Origin: an uncultured Pelagibacteraceae bacterium | GTDB lineage: Bacteria > Pseudomonadota > Alphaproteobacteria > Pelagibacterales > Pelagibacteraceae | Direction: 5' to 3' | DNA length: 8,197 bases | NCBI GenBank assembly: GCA_902633535.1 | Contig: CACPGM010000022.1 | Coordinates: 1 to 8,197 of the forward strand | Part shown: positions 1 through 8,197 of the stretch, one piece after another | Position numbering within the stretch: the stretch's first letter is position 1 | How the letters are laid out: the number at the start of each line of letters is the position of its first letter | Translations under genes and position numbers: made by a program | The notes under the pieces: model-generated | What the model saw: only the letters and a program-made list of their open reading frames with translations | Told to the model about the DNA's origin: nothing | The model's database searches: none

Positions 1-741
1 TTTGAAAATTTATTTGATCTAAACTTTATTCCAATAGTAAATGAAAATGACACTATTGCTACAGCTGAAATTAAATATGGTGATAACGATAGACTTGCGT
101 CCCGAGTATCACAAATAACTAATGCAGATACATTAATTTTACTCTCTGATGTGGATGGGTTGTACACAAAAAATCCAAAAATTTTTAAGGATGCCAAGAT
201 AATAAAAAGAGTGGAAAATTTTAAAGAGACTTTAAAGAATATTAATCTCAGGGGAAATAATGAATTTGGTAGTGGTGGAATGGGTACAAAAATAGAGGCA
301 GCAAAAATTTGTCAACTTTCAGGATGTAATATGATTATAGCAAATGGTTTAAATCTAAATCCAATTGATAAAATTTTTAAAGGAAATGATTTTACTTTAT
401 TTACATCAAAAGTTTCAAAACTAGATGCGAGAAAAAAATGGATTATTAGTTCTATTTATCCTAAAGGGGAATTGATCATTGATGAAGGCGCTAAAAAAGC
501 TTTAAAGAATGGTAAGAGTTTGTTGGCAGCTGGTATTAAAAAAGTAATAGGTAAATTTAGCAAAGGAGATCACATAAAAATATTAGATAAAACTAACAGG
601 GAATACGCTAGGGGACTATGCTCATTTTCATCAAATGAAGTAGAAAAAATATTGGGCTGTCATTCTAGAGAAATTGAAAAAATTTTAGGTTATACTACTA
701 AGTCTGAAGTTGTACATAAAGATGATATGGTAGAAATTTGA
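1..741 (+). CDS. proB: Glutamate 5-kinase, C-terminal two thirds (5' end outside window)
   Basis: ProB phosphorylates the side-chain carboxylate of glutamate with ATP, the first and normally proline-inhibited step of proline synthesis, in the cytoplasm. The frame is open from base 1 through the TGA at 739-741, giving 246 residues. Comparison with the remembered E. coli protein suggests about 120 N-terminal residues are missing. Visible amino-acid kinase motifs are IPIVNEND (residues 10-17), GDNDRLA (27-33; the DND matches E. coli D148-N149-D150), LLSDVDGLYT (47-56) and GSGGMGTK (90-97; the Lys matches E. coli K217). From about residue 145 a C-terminal PUA domain follows (KKWIISS, GELIIDEGA, ending HKDDM). 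A GTG at 151 could be mistaken for a start, but it lies in the middle of the kinase core. The stop overlaps the proA start by one base, which suggests translational coupling. The assignment is secure; the start lies off the left edge. Confidence 0.97.
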   Translation, partial: FENLFDLNFIPIVNENDTIATAEIKYGDNDRLASRVSQITNADTLILLSDVDGLYTKNPKIFKDAKIIKRVENFKETLKNINLRGNNEFGSGGMGTKIEAAKICQLSGCNMIIANGLNLNPIDKIFKGNDFTLFTSKVSKLDARKKWIISSIYPKGELIIDEGAKKALKNGKSLLAAGIKKVIGKFSKGDHIKILDKTNREYARGLCSFSSNEVEKILGCHSREIEKILGYTTKSEVVHKDDMVEI

Positions 742-1991
742 TGAAAGAGAATTTAATTAAGTTAGGCAAACAAGCGAAAAGAGCTTTTGATATACCCGTA
801 ACATCTAAAATAAAAGATAAAGTCCTACAAGATTACAGTAACTTAATATTTAAAAATCAATTGAAGATTATCAGAGAAAATAAAAAAGATTTAAAAACAG
901 CTAAAAAAAAAAAATTAAAAGAAAATTTAATTAATAGACTTTTAATTGATAAAAAGAAAATTATACAGATTTTGAATTCAATAAAGACTATTAGAAAATT
1001 TAAAAATCCAGTTGATCAAATATTAGAAAGCTGGAAAAGACCTAATGGTCTTAATATTTCAAAGGTAACAACTCCCATTGGTGTTATTGCGGTGATTTAT
1101 GAAAGTAGACCCAATGTCACTTCAGATGTTGCATCATTATGTTTTAAATCTGGTAATCCAGTAATTTTAAAGGGTGGAACAGAAGCATATTATTCAAATA
1201 AAATTTTAACTAATCTATTTAGAGGTGCCCTAAAAAAAAATAAGATAAATAGAAACTATGTTCAGTTTATAAATTTAAAGAAAAGAAAAGTAGTTGATTA
1301 TTTATTAACTAAAATGATCAATTATATTGATGTGATTATTCCTAGAGGAGGAAAAAGTTTAGTTAAAAAAGTGCAACACTTATCAAAAATACCTGTAATT
1401 GGTCATCTTGAAGGAATATGTCATACCTATATCGATAAAGATGCCAATCTCTCAATGGCAAAAAAGATTACTTTAAATGCCAAGTTGAGGAATACAGCTA
1501 TATGTGGTGCTACTGAGACTATTTTAATTCATCAAAATTTATTAAAAAAATTTTGTAATCCAATAATATCAAACCTAGAGGAAAATGGATGTAAAGTTAT
1601 TGGAGACAACAAAGTAAGAAAATTTTATAAAAAAAAATTAAAAATAGCTAAAGAAAGTGATTGGAGTAAAGAATATCTGTCTTCTATAGTATCTATAAAA
1701 GCTGTTAAAAATATTGAAGAAGCAATAAATCATATTAATAAATATGGTACAATGCACACTGATGCAATCATTACAAAAAATTTTAAATCTGCAAAAAAAT
1801 TTTTAAATGGAGTAAATAGCTCAATTGCGATGCAAAATACTTCCACACAATTTGCAGATGGTGGAGAATTCGGTTTTGGTGGGGAAGTTGGGATTTCAAC
1901 AAACACTTTGCCACCTAGGGGGCCTGTTGGTTTGAGTCAGTTAGTTTCTTATAAATATCATGTTTCAAGTAATGGTAAAATTAGAAAATAA
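741..1991 (+). CDS. proA: Gamma-glutamyl phosphate reductase
   Basis: ProA reduces glutamyl 5-phosphate with NADPH to glutamate 5-semialdehyde, the second step of proline synthesis, acting on the unstable product of ProB encoded just upstream. The protein has 416 residues, a normal length for this aldehyde-dehydrogenase-fold family. Visible signatures are VIYESRPNVTSDVA (about 118-131), the SGNPVILKGG nucleotide-binding stretch, the active site NAKLRNTAICGATET with the catalytic Cys at residue 255, and the C-terminal GGEFGFGGEVGIST block. I chose ATG 741 because it overlaps the proB stop as TGATG; a TTG at 738 is in frame but less likely. No Shine-Dalgarno sequence is evident. The gene is very AT-rich and lysine-rich, with a run of 12 A at 903-914 that encodes four Lys; the frame is nevertheless intact. 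The 3' end overlaps nadD. Confidence 0.97.
   Translation: MKENLIKLGKQAKRAFDIPVTSKIKDKVLQDYSNLIFKNQLKIIRENKKDLKTAKKKKLKENLINRLLIDKKKIIQILNSIKTIRKFKNPVDQILESWKRPNGLNISKVTTPIGVIAVIYESRPNVTSDVASLCFKSGNPVILKGGTEAYYSNKILTNLFRGALKKNKINRNYVQFINLKKRKVVDYLLTKMINYIDVIIPRGGKSLVKKVQHLSKIPVIGHLEGICHTYIDKDANLSMAKKITLNAKLRNTAICGATETILIHQNLLKKFCNPIISNLEENGCKVIGDNKVRKFYKKKLKIAKESDWSKEYLSSIVSIKAVKNIEEAINHINKYGTMHTDAIITKNFKSAKKFLNGVNSSIAMQNTSTQFADGGEFGFGGEVGISTNTLPPRGPVGLSQLVSYKYHVSSNGKIRK
903..914 (+). repeat. Homopolymer run of 12 A inside proA
   Basis: Twelve A in a row encode four Lys codons near residue 57 of ProA, followed by TTA AAA. The frame is intact as read. Runs of this length are prone to slippage by polymerases and to sequencing error, so both frame and count deserve care. 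Confidence 0.9.
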
Positions 1992-2514
1992 ATTGAAAAA
2001 AAAAAAGTTAAAAATTGGAATTTTGGGTGGTTCTTTTGATCCTGCACATAGAGGACATCTTGCGATTTCAAAGGAGGCTTTAAAAAGGTTTAACTTAAAA
2101 AATGTAATTTGGGCAATTACAAATCAAAATCCCTTTAAAAAAAAAACTTCTAATAGTTTAGAAAAAAGAATTGATAATTGTAAAAAAATTATTGGAACTA
2201 ACAAATCAATTAAAGTTAAATTTTTTGAAAATATCATTAATTCAAATAAAACTGCTGATTTAATAAATTATTTGTGTAAAAATAAAAGATATGATTTATT
2301 TTATCTAATGGGTGCGGATAACTTAATCTATTTTCACAAATGGTATAAATGGAAACAAATTTTAAAAAAATCAAATATTATAGTGTTTGATCGTAATGGG
2401 TATAAGAAAAAATCATTAAATTCTAAGGCATATAAGAGTACAAATGAAAAACAAGTTACTTTTGTTGAATTTAATAAAGTCAACATTTCATCTTCTAAAT
2501 TAAGAAAAATTTGA
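1972..2514 (+). CDS. nadD: Nicotinate-nucleotide adenylyltransferase, short C-terminus
   Basis: NadD joins nicotinate mononucleotide and ATP to form deamido-NAD, the step before NAD synthetase. From ATG 1972 the protein has 180 residues. It shows the nucleotidyltransferase motif GILGGSFDPAHRGHL (16-30, the GxFxPxHxGH type), a central YLMGADNLIYFHKW typical of NadD, and the closing VNISSSKLRKI, a form of the ISSTxIR ATP-binding motif. Family members usually continue for roughly 20 residues past that motif, whereas this one stops at once with tandem stops TGA TAG (2512-2517). The start is uncertain. ATG 1960, ATG 1972 and TTG 1993 are all in frame and none has a clear ribosome site. ATG 1972 leaves the shorter ATG-initiated leader before the motif and a 20-base overlap with proA. 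A run of 11 A (1996-2006) lies just after all three candidates. Function is confident from motifs and its place between proA and rsfS. Confidence 0.92.
   Translation: MVKLENKLKKKKLKIGILGGSFDPAHRGHLAISKEALKRFNLKNVIWAITNQNPFKKKTSNSLEKRIDNCKKIIGTNKSIKVKFFENIINSNKTADLINYLCKNKRYDLFYLMGADNLIYFHKWYKWKQILKKSNIIVFDRNGYKKKSLNSKAYKSTNEKQVTFVEFNKVNISSSKLRKI
1996..2006 (+). repeat. Homopolymer run of 11 A at the start of nadD
   Basis: Eleven A followed by G encode four Lys just before the conserved nucleotide-binding motif of NadD. The tract is downstream of every candidate start codon (1960, 1972, 1993), so a change in its length would put the whole enzyme out of frame. Confidence 0.9.
2137..2146 (+). 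repeat. Homopolymer run of 10 A inside nadD
   Basis: Ten A encode three Lys after NPF in NadD. It is the second long A run in this short gene; the reading frame is intact. Confidence 0.9.
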
Positions 2515-2531
2515 TAGTCTCAATTTAATTA

Positions 2532-2882
2532 ATGGATAAAACTTCAGACCTTAAAGCTATTATAATTAAAACCTTAGATTTAAATAAAGCTCACGATATA
2601 GTTAGCATTGACTTAAAAGATAAAAGTTCAATGGCTGATTATATGATAATTGCAAGTGGAACCTCTTCAAGACATATTCAATCTCTATCAGAACAAGTTT
2701 TAGAAAAATTTAAGGACAATGGCTTTCGAAACTCAAAAATAGAAGGTAAAAAAAGTACTGAATGGAAATTGGTTGATGGAATAGATCTAATAGTACATAT
2801 TTTTCATCCTGAAAAAAGAAAGTTTTACGAATTAGAAAAAATTTGGTCTGAATTAGTACCTAAAGAAAAAGTAATAATATGA
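2532..2882 (+). CDS. rsfS: Ribosomal silencing factor RsfS (Iojap/DUF143 family)
   Basis: RsfS binds ribosomal protein uL14 on the 50S subunit and blocks joining of the subunits when nutrients are scarce. The protein has 116 residues, a typical length. Family signatures are clear: DYMIIASGTSSRHIQSL in the first half, then IEGKKSTEWKLVDGIDLIVHIF and HPEKRKFYELEKIW near the C-terminus. ATG 2532 follows nadD by 17 bases without an obvious Shine-Dalgarno sequence. Its TGA overlaps the next start as ATGA, which suggests coupled translation with ctpA. Position directly after nadD is the common bacterial arrangement. The rlmH gene that often follows rsfS is not here. Confidence 0.96.
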   Translation: MDKTSDLKAIIIKTLDLNKAHDIVSIDLKDKSSMADYMIIASGTSSRHIQSLSEQVLEKFKDNGFRNSKIEGKKSTEWKLVDGIDLIVHIFHPEKRKFYELEKIWSELVPKEKVII

Positions 2883-4018
2883 AAAAAAATTTTATATCAA
2901 TATTTTTTTTTCTTAATATTTTATTTCTAACAAATAATTCAATATCTTCTGAAAGTAATGTTTACAAAAAAATTGATTTATTTGGAGAAGTTTTAGAAAA
3001 AATTAATAATGAATACGTTGATGAGATAAATCAGTCAGAAAGTATGGATTCTGCTATTAATGGACTACTTCAATCACTTGACCCTTATTCAGGATATATG
3101 TCGCCCGAAGTTTTTAATGAAATGCAAACTGAGACGAGCGGAGAATTTGGAGGTCTTGGTATTGAAGTTGGAATGGAGTCTGGTGTAGTAAAAGTAATAT
3201 CACCTATCGATGATACTCCAGCATCAAAAGCTGGTATTAAAGCTGGAGATTACATCGTTAAAATTCAAGACACTCAAGTGCAAGGAAAATCTTTAAGCGA
3301 AGCAGTTGATTTAATGCGAGGACCTGTTGGATCAAGTATAGAACTTACTGTAAAAAGAAGAGGTGAAAAAAAAGCACTTATATTTAATATTGTAAGAGAA
3401 ATTATTGAAATTCAATCAGTCAAGTCAGATCTGTTAGAAAGTAATATAGGATATATTAGATTAACTTCATTTAATGAAAATAGCAGTGGGCAAATTAAAG
3501 ATAAGATAAAATCTTTAGAAAAAAATCAAAATGTAAACTCTTACATTTTAGATTTAAGAAATAATCCTGGTGGACTACTATCACAGGCAATAAAAATATC
3601 TGATTTTTTTTTAGATAATGGTGAAATTGTTTCGACGAAAAGTAGAAAAGTATCTGAAAATAGAAAATGGTTTGCAAAAAAGGGAGATCTTACAAATGGT
3701 AAAACATTACTTGTACTTATAAATTATGGCTCTGCTTCTGCATCAGAAATCGTTGCAGGCGCTTTAAAAGATCATAAAAGAGCAATTATTATTGGAGAAA
3801 ATAGTTACGGAAAAGGTTCTGTTCAATCAATAATACCTTTGAGAAATAAAGGTGCTATTAGGCTCACAATTGCTAAATATTATTTACCCTCAGGAAAGTC
3901 TATTTCTGAAGTAGGTGTCAGTCCTGATATTGAAATTGATGAAGAGGGTGAAGAGTTTAAAATAAAATCAGAAACTGATAACCAGCTAAATTACGCTATC
4001 AAGCTCTTAAACGGATAA
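2879..4018 (+). CDS. ctpA: Carboxy-terminal processing protease, S41 family
   Basis: This is an exported serine protease of the CtpA/Prc type, which cleaves proteins near their C-terminus in the periplasm or at the inner membrane; its substrate here is unknown. It has 379 residues. The N-terminus has two Lys followed by a hydrophobic stretch (about 5-18), which looks like a signal peptide or anchor without a clean AxA cleavage site. A helical region with LDPYSGYMSPEVF follows (68-79), then a PDZ domain at about 88-172 (GLGIEVG, SPASKAG-like turn TPASKAGIKAGD). The S41 catalytic domain comes next, with DLRNNPGG and the Ser/Lys dyad at S287 (YGSASASEI) and K312 (YGKGSVQ), plus Q316. The length is somewhat short for alphaproteobacterial homologues, which often carry an extra C-terminal tail. 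The start overlaps the rsfS stop by four bases, and rppH begins one base after the TAA. Confidence 0.96.
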   Translation: MKKNFISIFFFLNILFLTNNSISSESNVYKKIDLFGEVLEKINNEYVDEINQSESMDSAINGLLQSLDPYSGYMSPEVFNEMQTETSGEFGGLGIEVGMESGVVKVISPIDDTPASKAGIKAGDYIVKIQDTQVQGKSLSEAVDLMRGPVGSSIELTVKRRGEKKALIFNIVREIIEIQSVKSDLLESNIGYIRLTSFNENSSGQIKDKIKSLEKNQNVNSYILDLRNNPGGLLSQAIKISDFFLDNGEIVSTKSRKVSENRKWFAKKGDLTNGKTLLVLINYGSASASEIVAGALKDHKRAIIIGENSYGKGSVQSIIPLRNKGAIRLTIAKYYLPSGKSISEVGVSPDIEIDEEGEEFKIKSETDNQLNYAIKLLNG

Positions 4019-4019
4019 A

Positions 4020-4496
4020 ATGAAAGATAAATATAAAAACCTACCACTTAGAAGTGGTGTAGGAATTGTTGTACTGAATAAACATAATAAAGTTTTTGTA
4101 GCAAAAAGAATTGATAATTCAAAAAATTTTTGGCAAATGCCACAAGGTGGTGTTGATGAAGGTGAGGATTTTTTAAAGGCTGCATACAGGGAACTGGAGG
4201 AGGAAACTAATATAAAAAGTGTGGAATTATTAAAAGAATTGGACGGTACAATAACCTATGAGCTTCCAGACCAATTATTAGGGATAATTTGGAAAGGTAA
4301 ATACAGGGGCCAAAAACAAAAATGGTTTTTAATGAAATTTACTGGAGATGAAAAAGAGATTAATATTAAAACAAAAAAACCAGAATTTTTAGATTGGAAG
4401 TGGATCGATCTTGATCAAATTACAGAAGTTGTGGTAGACTTTAAACTTCATGTCTACAAAGAACTTAAAGAAAAAGTTAAAAAAGTTATTAGTTAA
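4020..4496 (+). CDS. rppH: RNA pyrophosphohydrolase, Nudix family
   Basis: RppH removes pyrophosphate from the 5' triphosphate end of mRNA, which opens it to RNase E decay; family members also hydrolyse dinucleoside polyphosphates. The protein has 158 residues, the normal size. It shows LRSGVGIVVLN at the N-terminus, NFWQMPQGGVDEGED, and a Nudix box at residues 43-65 with the metal-binding RELEEE. It continues with IIWKGKYRGQKQKWFLMKF and EFLDWKWIDLDQI, all characteristic of alphaproteobacterial RppH (also called NudH or IalA). The Gly expected near the end of the Nudix box is Asn (EETNI). A weak GGA lies four bases upstream of the ATG. The stop codon overlaps the end of the oppositely oriented atpC by eight bases. 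RppH as against a plain Ap4A hydrolase cannot be fully settled from sequence, but ortholog placement is good. Confidence 0.94.
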   Translation: MKDKYKNLPLRSGVGIVVLNKHNKVFVAKRIDNSKNFWQMPQGGVDEGEDFLKAAYRELEEETNIKSVELLKELDGTITYELPDQLLGIIWKGKYRGQKQKWFLMKFTGDEKEINIKTKKPEFLDWKWIDLDQITEVVVDFKLHVYKELKEKVKKVIS

Positions 4497-4520
4497 GAGA
4501 TCTTAATACTTCAATTTTTT
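4479..4520. terminator. Candidate bidirectional terminator across the rppH/atpC overlap
   Basis: An imperfect inverted repeat lies at 4491-4510: AGTTAAGA pairs with TCTTAAtACT apart from one bulged T and a very small loop. A run of six A (4479-4484) precedes it and a run of six T (4515-4520) follows, so either strand would give a hairpin followed by a U-rich tail. The stem holds only two G-C pairs, so it is weak, although terminators in such AT-rich genomes can be. It is the only terminator-like structure I see between two converging operons. It lies inside the coding 3' ends of both genes. Function is an inference. Confidence 0.35.
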
Positions 4521-4880
4521 GATCAACTAAATACCTGGATTGGTCATTTATTTCAGAATTATTAGCTTCTTCCTCTGCTAGTTTAAGTAAATCGTCCTTT
4601 TTAGATTTATCTAAATCTGTAAGATTAAATATTGAGCTAGTCAGAATTGATAAATTGTTATTTTTAAATTCAACAATCCCATCCTCAATATAATAATTTT
4701 CATCTCCAGATTTTGATAGGATTTTGACAATCCCAGGTTTTAAAAATGAAATAATAGAAATGTGATCTTTAAGTATACCCATCTCGCCTTCAAATGCAGG
4801 TACAACAACCTCAGAAACATCATCTTGTACTAAAAAAGATTTTTCTGGATTTACTATCTCAATCTTAAATTCATCACTCA

Positions 4881-4881
<1 letters not shown>
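4489..4881 (-). CDS. atpC: ATP synthase F1 subunit epsilon
   Basis: Epsilon is part of the central stalk of F1, sits on gamma and restrains ATP hydrolysis. The protein has 130 residues, close to the usual 130-140. The N-terminal beta-sandwich (about 1-84) includes the family pattern VVVPAFEGEMGILKDH with a downstream FLKPG. A charged two-helix C-terminal region follows (about 88-130), so the regulatory helices are kept. It is the last gene of the atp operon. Its ATG overlaps the atpD stop by one base (TAATG on the minus strand). An AAGGAAG ten bases upstream, inside the atpD tail, could serve as ribosome site. Its TAA lies inside rppH on the other strand. Confidence 0.96.
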
Positions 4882-7177
<2,296 letters not shown>

Positions 7178-7183
7178 AATAAA

Positions 7184-8197
7184 TTAAGATTTAAAGTTTT
7201 CCTTTAACTGAGTAATTACTTCGATTAGTAATTTTTCTTTATCTTCTTCTAGCTTTCCTGAACTTTGAATTGAGTCAATTATTTCAGGTTTATCAGACTT
7301 ACATTTTTCAACTATTTTATTTTCAAATTCGGCAATATCTTTTAAATCAATATCATCTAAATATCCTTTTACTCCACAGAATACTGAAATAACTTGTTCA
7401 GCAACTGTCATCGGTGAATATTGTTTTTGTTTAAGAAGTTCAGTTAATTTTGATCCTCTATTTAAAAGTTGCTGTGTTGATGCATCTAAATCAGAACCAA
7501 ATTGAGCAAAAGCAGCCATCTCTCTGTATTGCGCTAATTCCAATTTCATAGATCCAGAAACTTTTTTCATCGCTTTTGTTTGTGCAGAAGAACCAACCCT
7601 AGAAACAGATAAACCCACATTAATAGCTGGTCTAATCCCTTGATTAAAAAGTTCCGTTTCTAAGAAAATTTGACCATCAGTAATTGAAATCACGTTAGTT
7701 GGAATAAACGCTGATACGTCTCCACCTTGCGTTTCAATAATTGGAAGTGCTGTTAAAGAGCCTCCACCATGCTCATCACTTAACTTCGCTGCTCTTTCTA
7801 AAAGTCTGCTGTGTAGATAAAATACATCACCAGGATAAGCTTCACGTCCTGGAGGCCTTCTTAACAATAGAGACATCTGTCTATAAGCAACAGCTTGTTT
7901 AGATAAATCATCATAAATAATTAATCCATGCATTCCATTATCTCTAAAATATTCTCCCATTGTACAGCCTGTGTAAGGAGCTAAAAATTGAAGTGGTGCT
8001 GAGTCAGACGCAGTTGCTGCAACAATTGTTGTATACTCCATTGCTCCAGCTTCCTCTAACGTTTTTTGAATTTGTCTTACTGTTGATCTTTTTTGACCGA
8101 TAGCAACATAAATACAATAAAGTTTTTGTTTCTCGTCACCAGACTCATTAATTTTCTTCTGATTAATAATGGCATCAATTGCAACTGCAGTTTTACC
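7184..8197 (-). CDS. atpA: ATP synthase F1 subunit alpha, C-terminal two thirds (5' end outside window)
   Basis: Alpha forms the non-catalytic nucleotide sites of the F1 hexamer and supplies an arginine to the beta catalytic site. The minus-strand frame is open from the window edge (8197) to the TAA at 7184-7186, giving 337 residues. The first visible residues, GKTAVAID, are the end of the P-loop, so about 173 N-terminal residues are missing relative to E. coli. Visible blocks are [48 protein letters not shown] and the [12 protein letters not shown] segment with the arginine finger (residue 200 of the fragment). The helical C-terminal domain follows with [15 protein letters not shown]. The ATG at 8041 is an internal Met, not the start. 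Gene order atpA-atpG-atpD-atpC is standard; atpH would be expected beyond the right edge. Confidence 0.98.
   Translation of the reverse strand, partial: GKTAVAIDAIINQKKINESGDEKQKLYCIYVAIGQKRSTVRQIQKTLEEAGAMEYTTIVAATASDSAPLQFLAPYTGCTMGEYFRDNGMHGLIIYDDLSKQAVAYRQMSLLLRRPPGREAYPGDVFYLHSRLLERAAKLSDEHGGGSLTALPIIETQGGDVSAFIPTNVISITDGQIFLETELFNQGIRPAINVGLSVSRVGSSAQTKAMKKVSGSMKLELAQYREMAAFAQFGSDLDASTQQLLNRGSKLTELLKQKQYSPMTVAEQVISVFCGVKGYLDDIDLKDIAEFENKIVEKCKSDKPEIIDSIQSSGKLEEDKEKLLIEVITQLKENFKS

Noticed and set aside
151..741. A separate short gene starting at GTG 151
   Set aside because: The same frame is open upstream to base 1 and encodes the conserved NEND and GDND motifs of glutamate kinase, so this is the middle of proB.
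3495..3677. A 60-codon open frame on the minus strand
   Set aside because: It lies inside the catalytic domain of ctpA, is rich in Phe and Leu as expected for the reverse of AT-rich coding sequence, and shows no motif.
7184..8041. An alpha subunit starting at ATG 8041
   Set aside because: The frame continues to the window edge through the end of the P-loop (GKTAVAID), so the Met is internal.

Overview
The window is a very AT-rich, tightly packed piece of a bacterial chromosome made entirely of housekeeping genes. The gene order (proB-proA-nadD-rsfS-ctpA-rppH), the alphaproteobacterial character of the proteins (for example an RppH of the WQMPQGG type and a ProA active site reading ICGATET), the strong A/T bias and the near-absence of spacers best fit a streamlined marine alphaproteobacterium of the SAR11 (Pelagibacterales) type. 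The lineage is an inference from composition, synteny and remembered family features, not from a database search.

Left half (1-4496, plus strand): a polycistronic run entering the window inside proB. It holds proB (5' part missing), proA, nadD, rsfS, ctpA and rppH. Spacers are absent or tiny: a 1-base overlap at proB/proA, an overlap of about 20 bases at proA/nadD, 17 bases between nadD and rsfS, an ATGA overlap at rsfS/ctpA and one base between ctpA and rppH. ProB and ProA carry out the first two steps of proline synthesis. NadD makes the NAD precursor dinucleotide. RsfS silences the large ribosomal subunit. CtpA is an exported processing protease. RppH removes pyrophosphate from mRNA 5' ends.

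Right half (4489-8197, minus strand): the distal part of the F1 ATP synthase operon, in transcription order atpA (5' part missing), atpG, atpD, atpC, encoding the alpha, gamma, beta and epsilon subunits. The junctions are 6 bases, 2 bases and a 1-base overlap. Catalytic motifs are intact.

The two operons converge and collide: rppH and atpC overlap by 8 bases at their stop codons. A small imperfect hairpin flanked by an A tract and a T tract sits across the overlap and may end transcription from both sides. No promoter is expected inside the window, since both operons begin beyond its edges. There is no gene-free stretch longer than 17 bases.

I found no mobile element, CRISPR array, RNA gene or undescribed multi-gene system. 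The points worth a second look are the converging ends, a NadD that stops right after its last conserved motif, long A tracts in proA and nadD, and the absence of rlmH from its common place beside rsfS.
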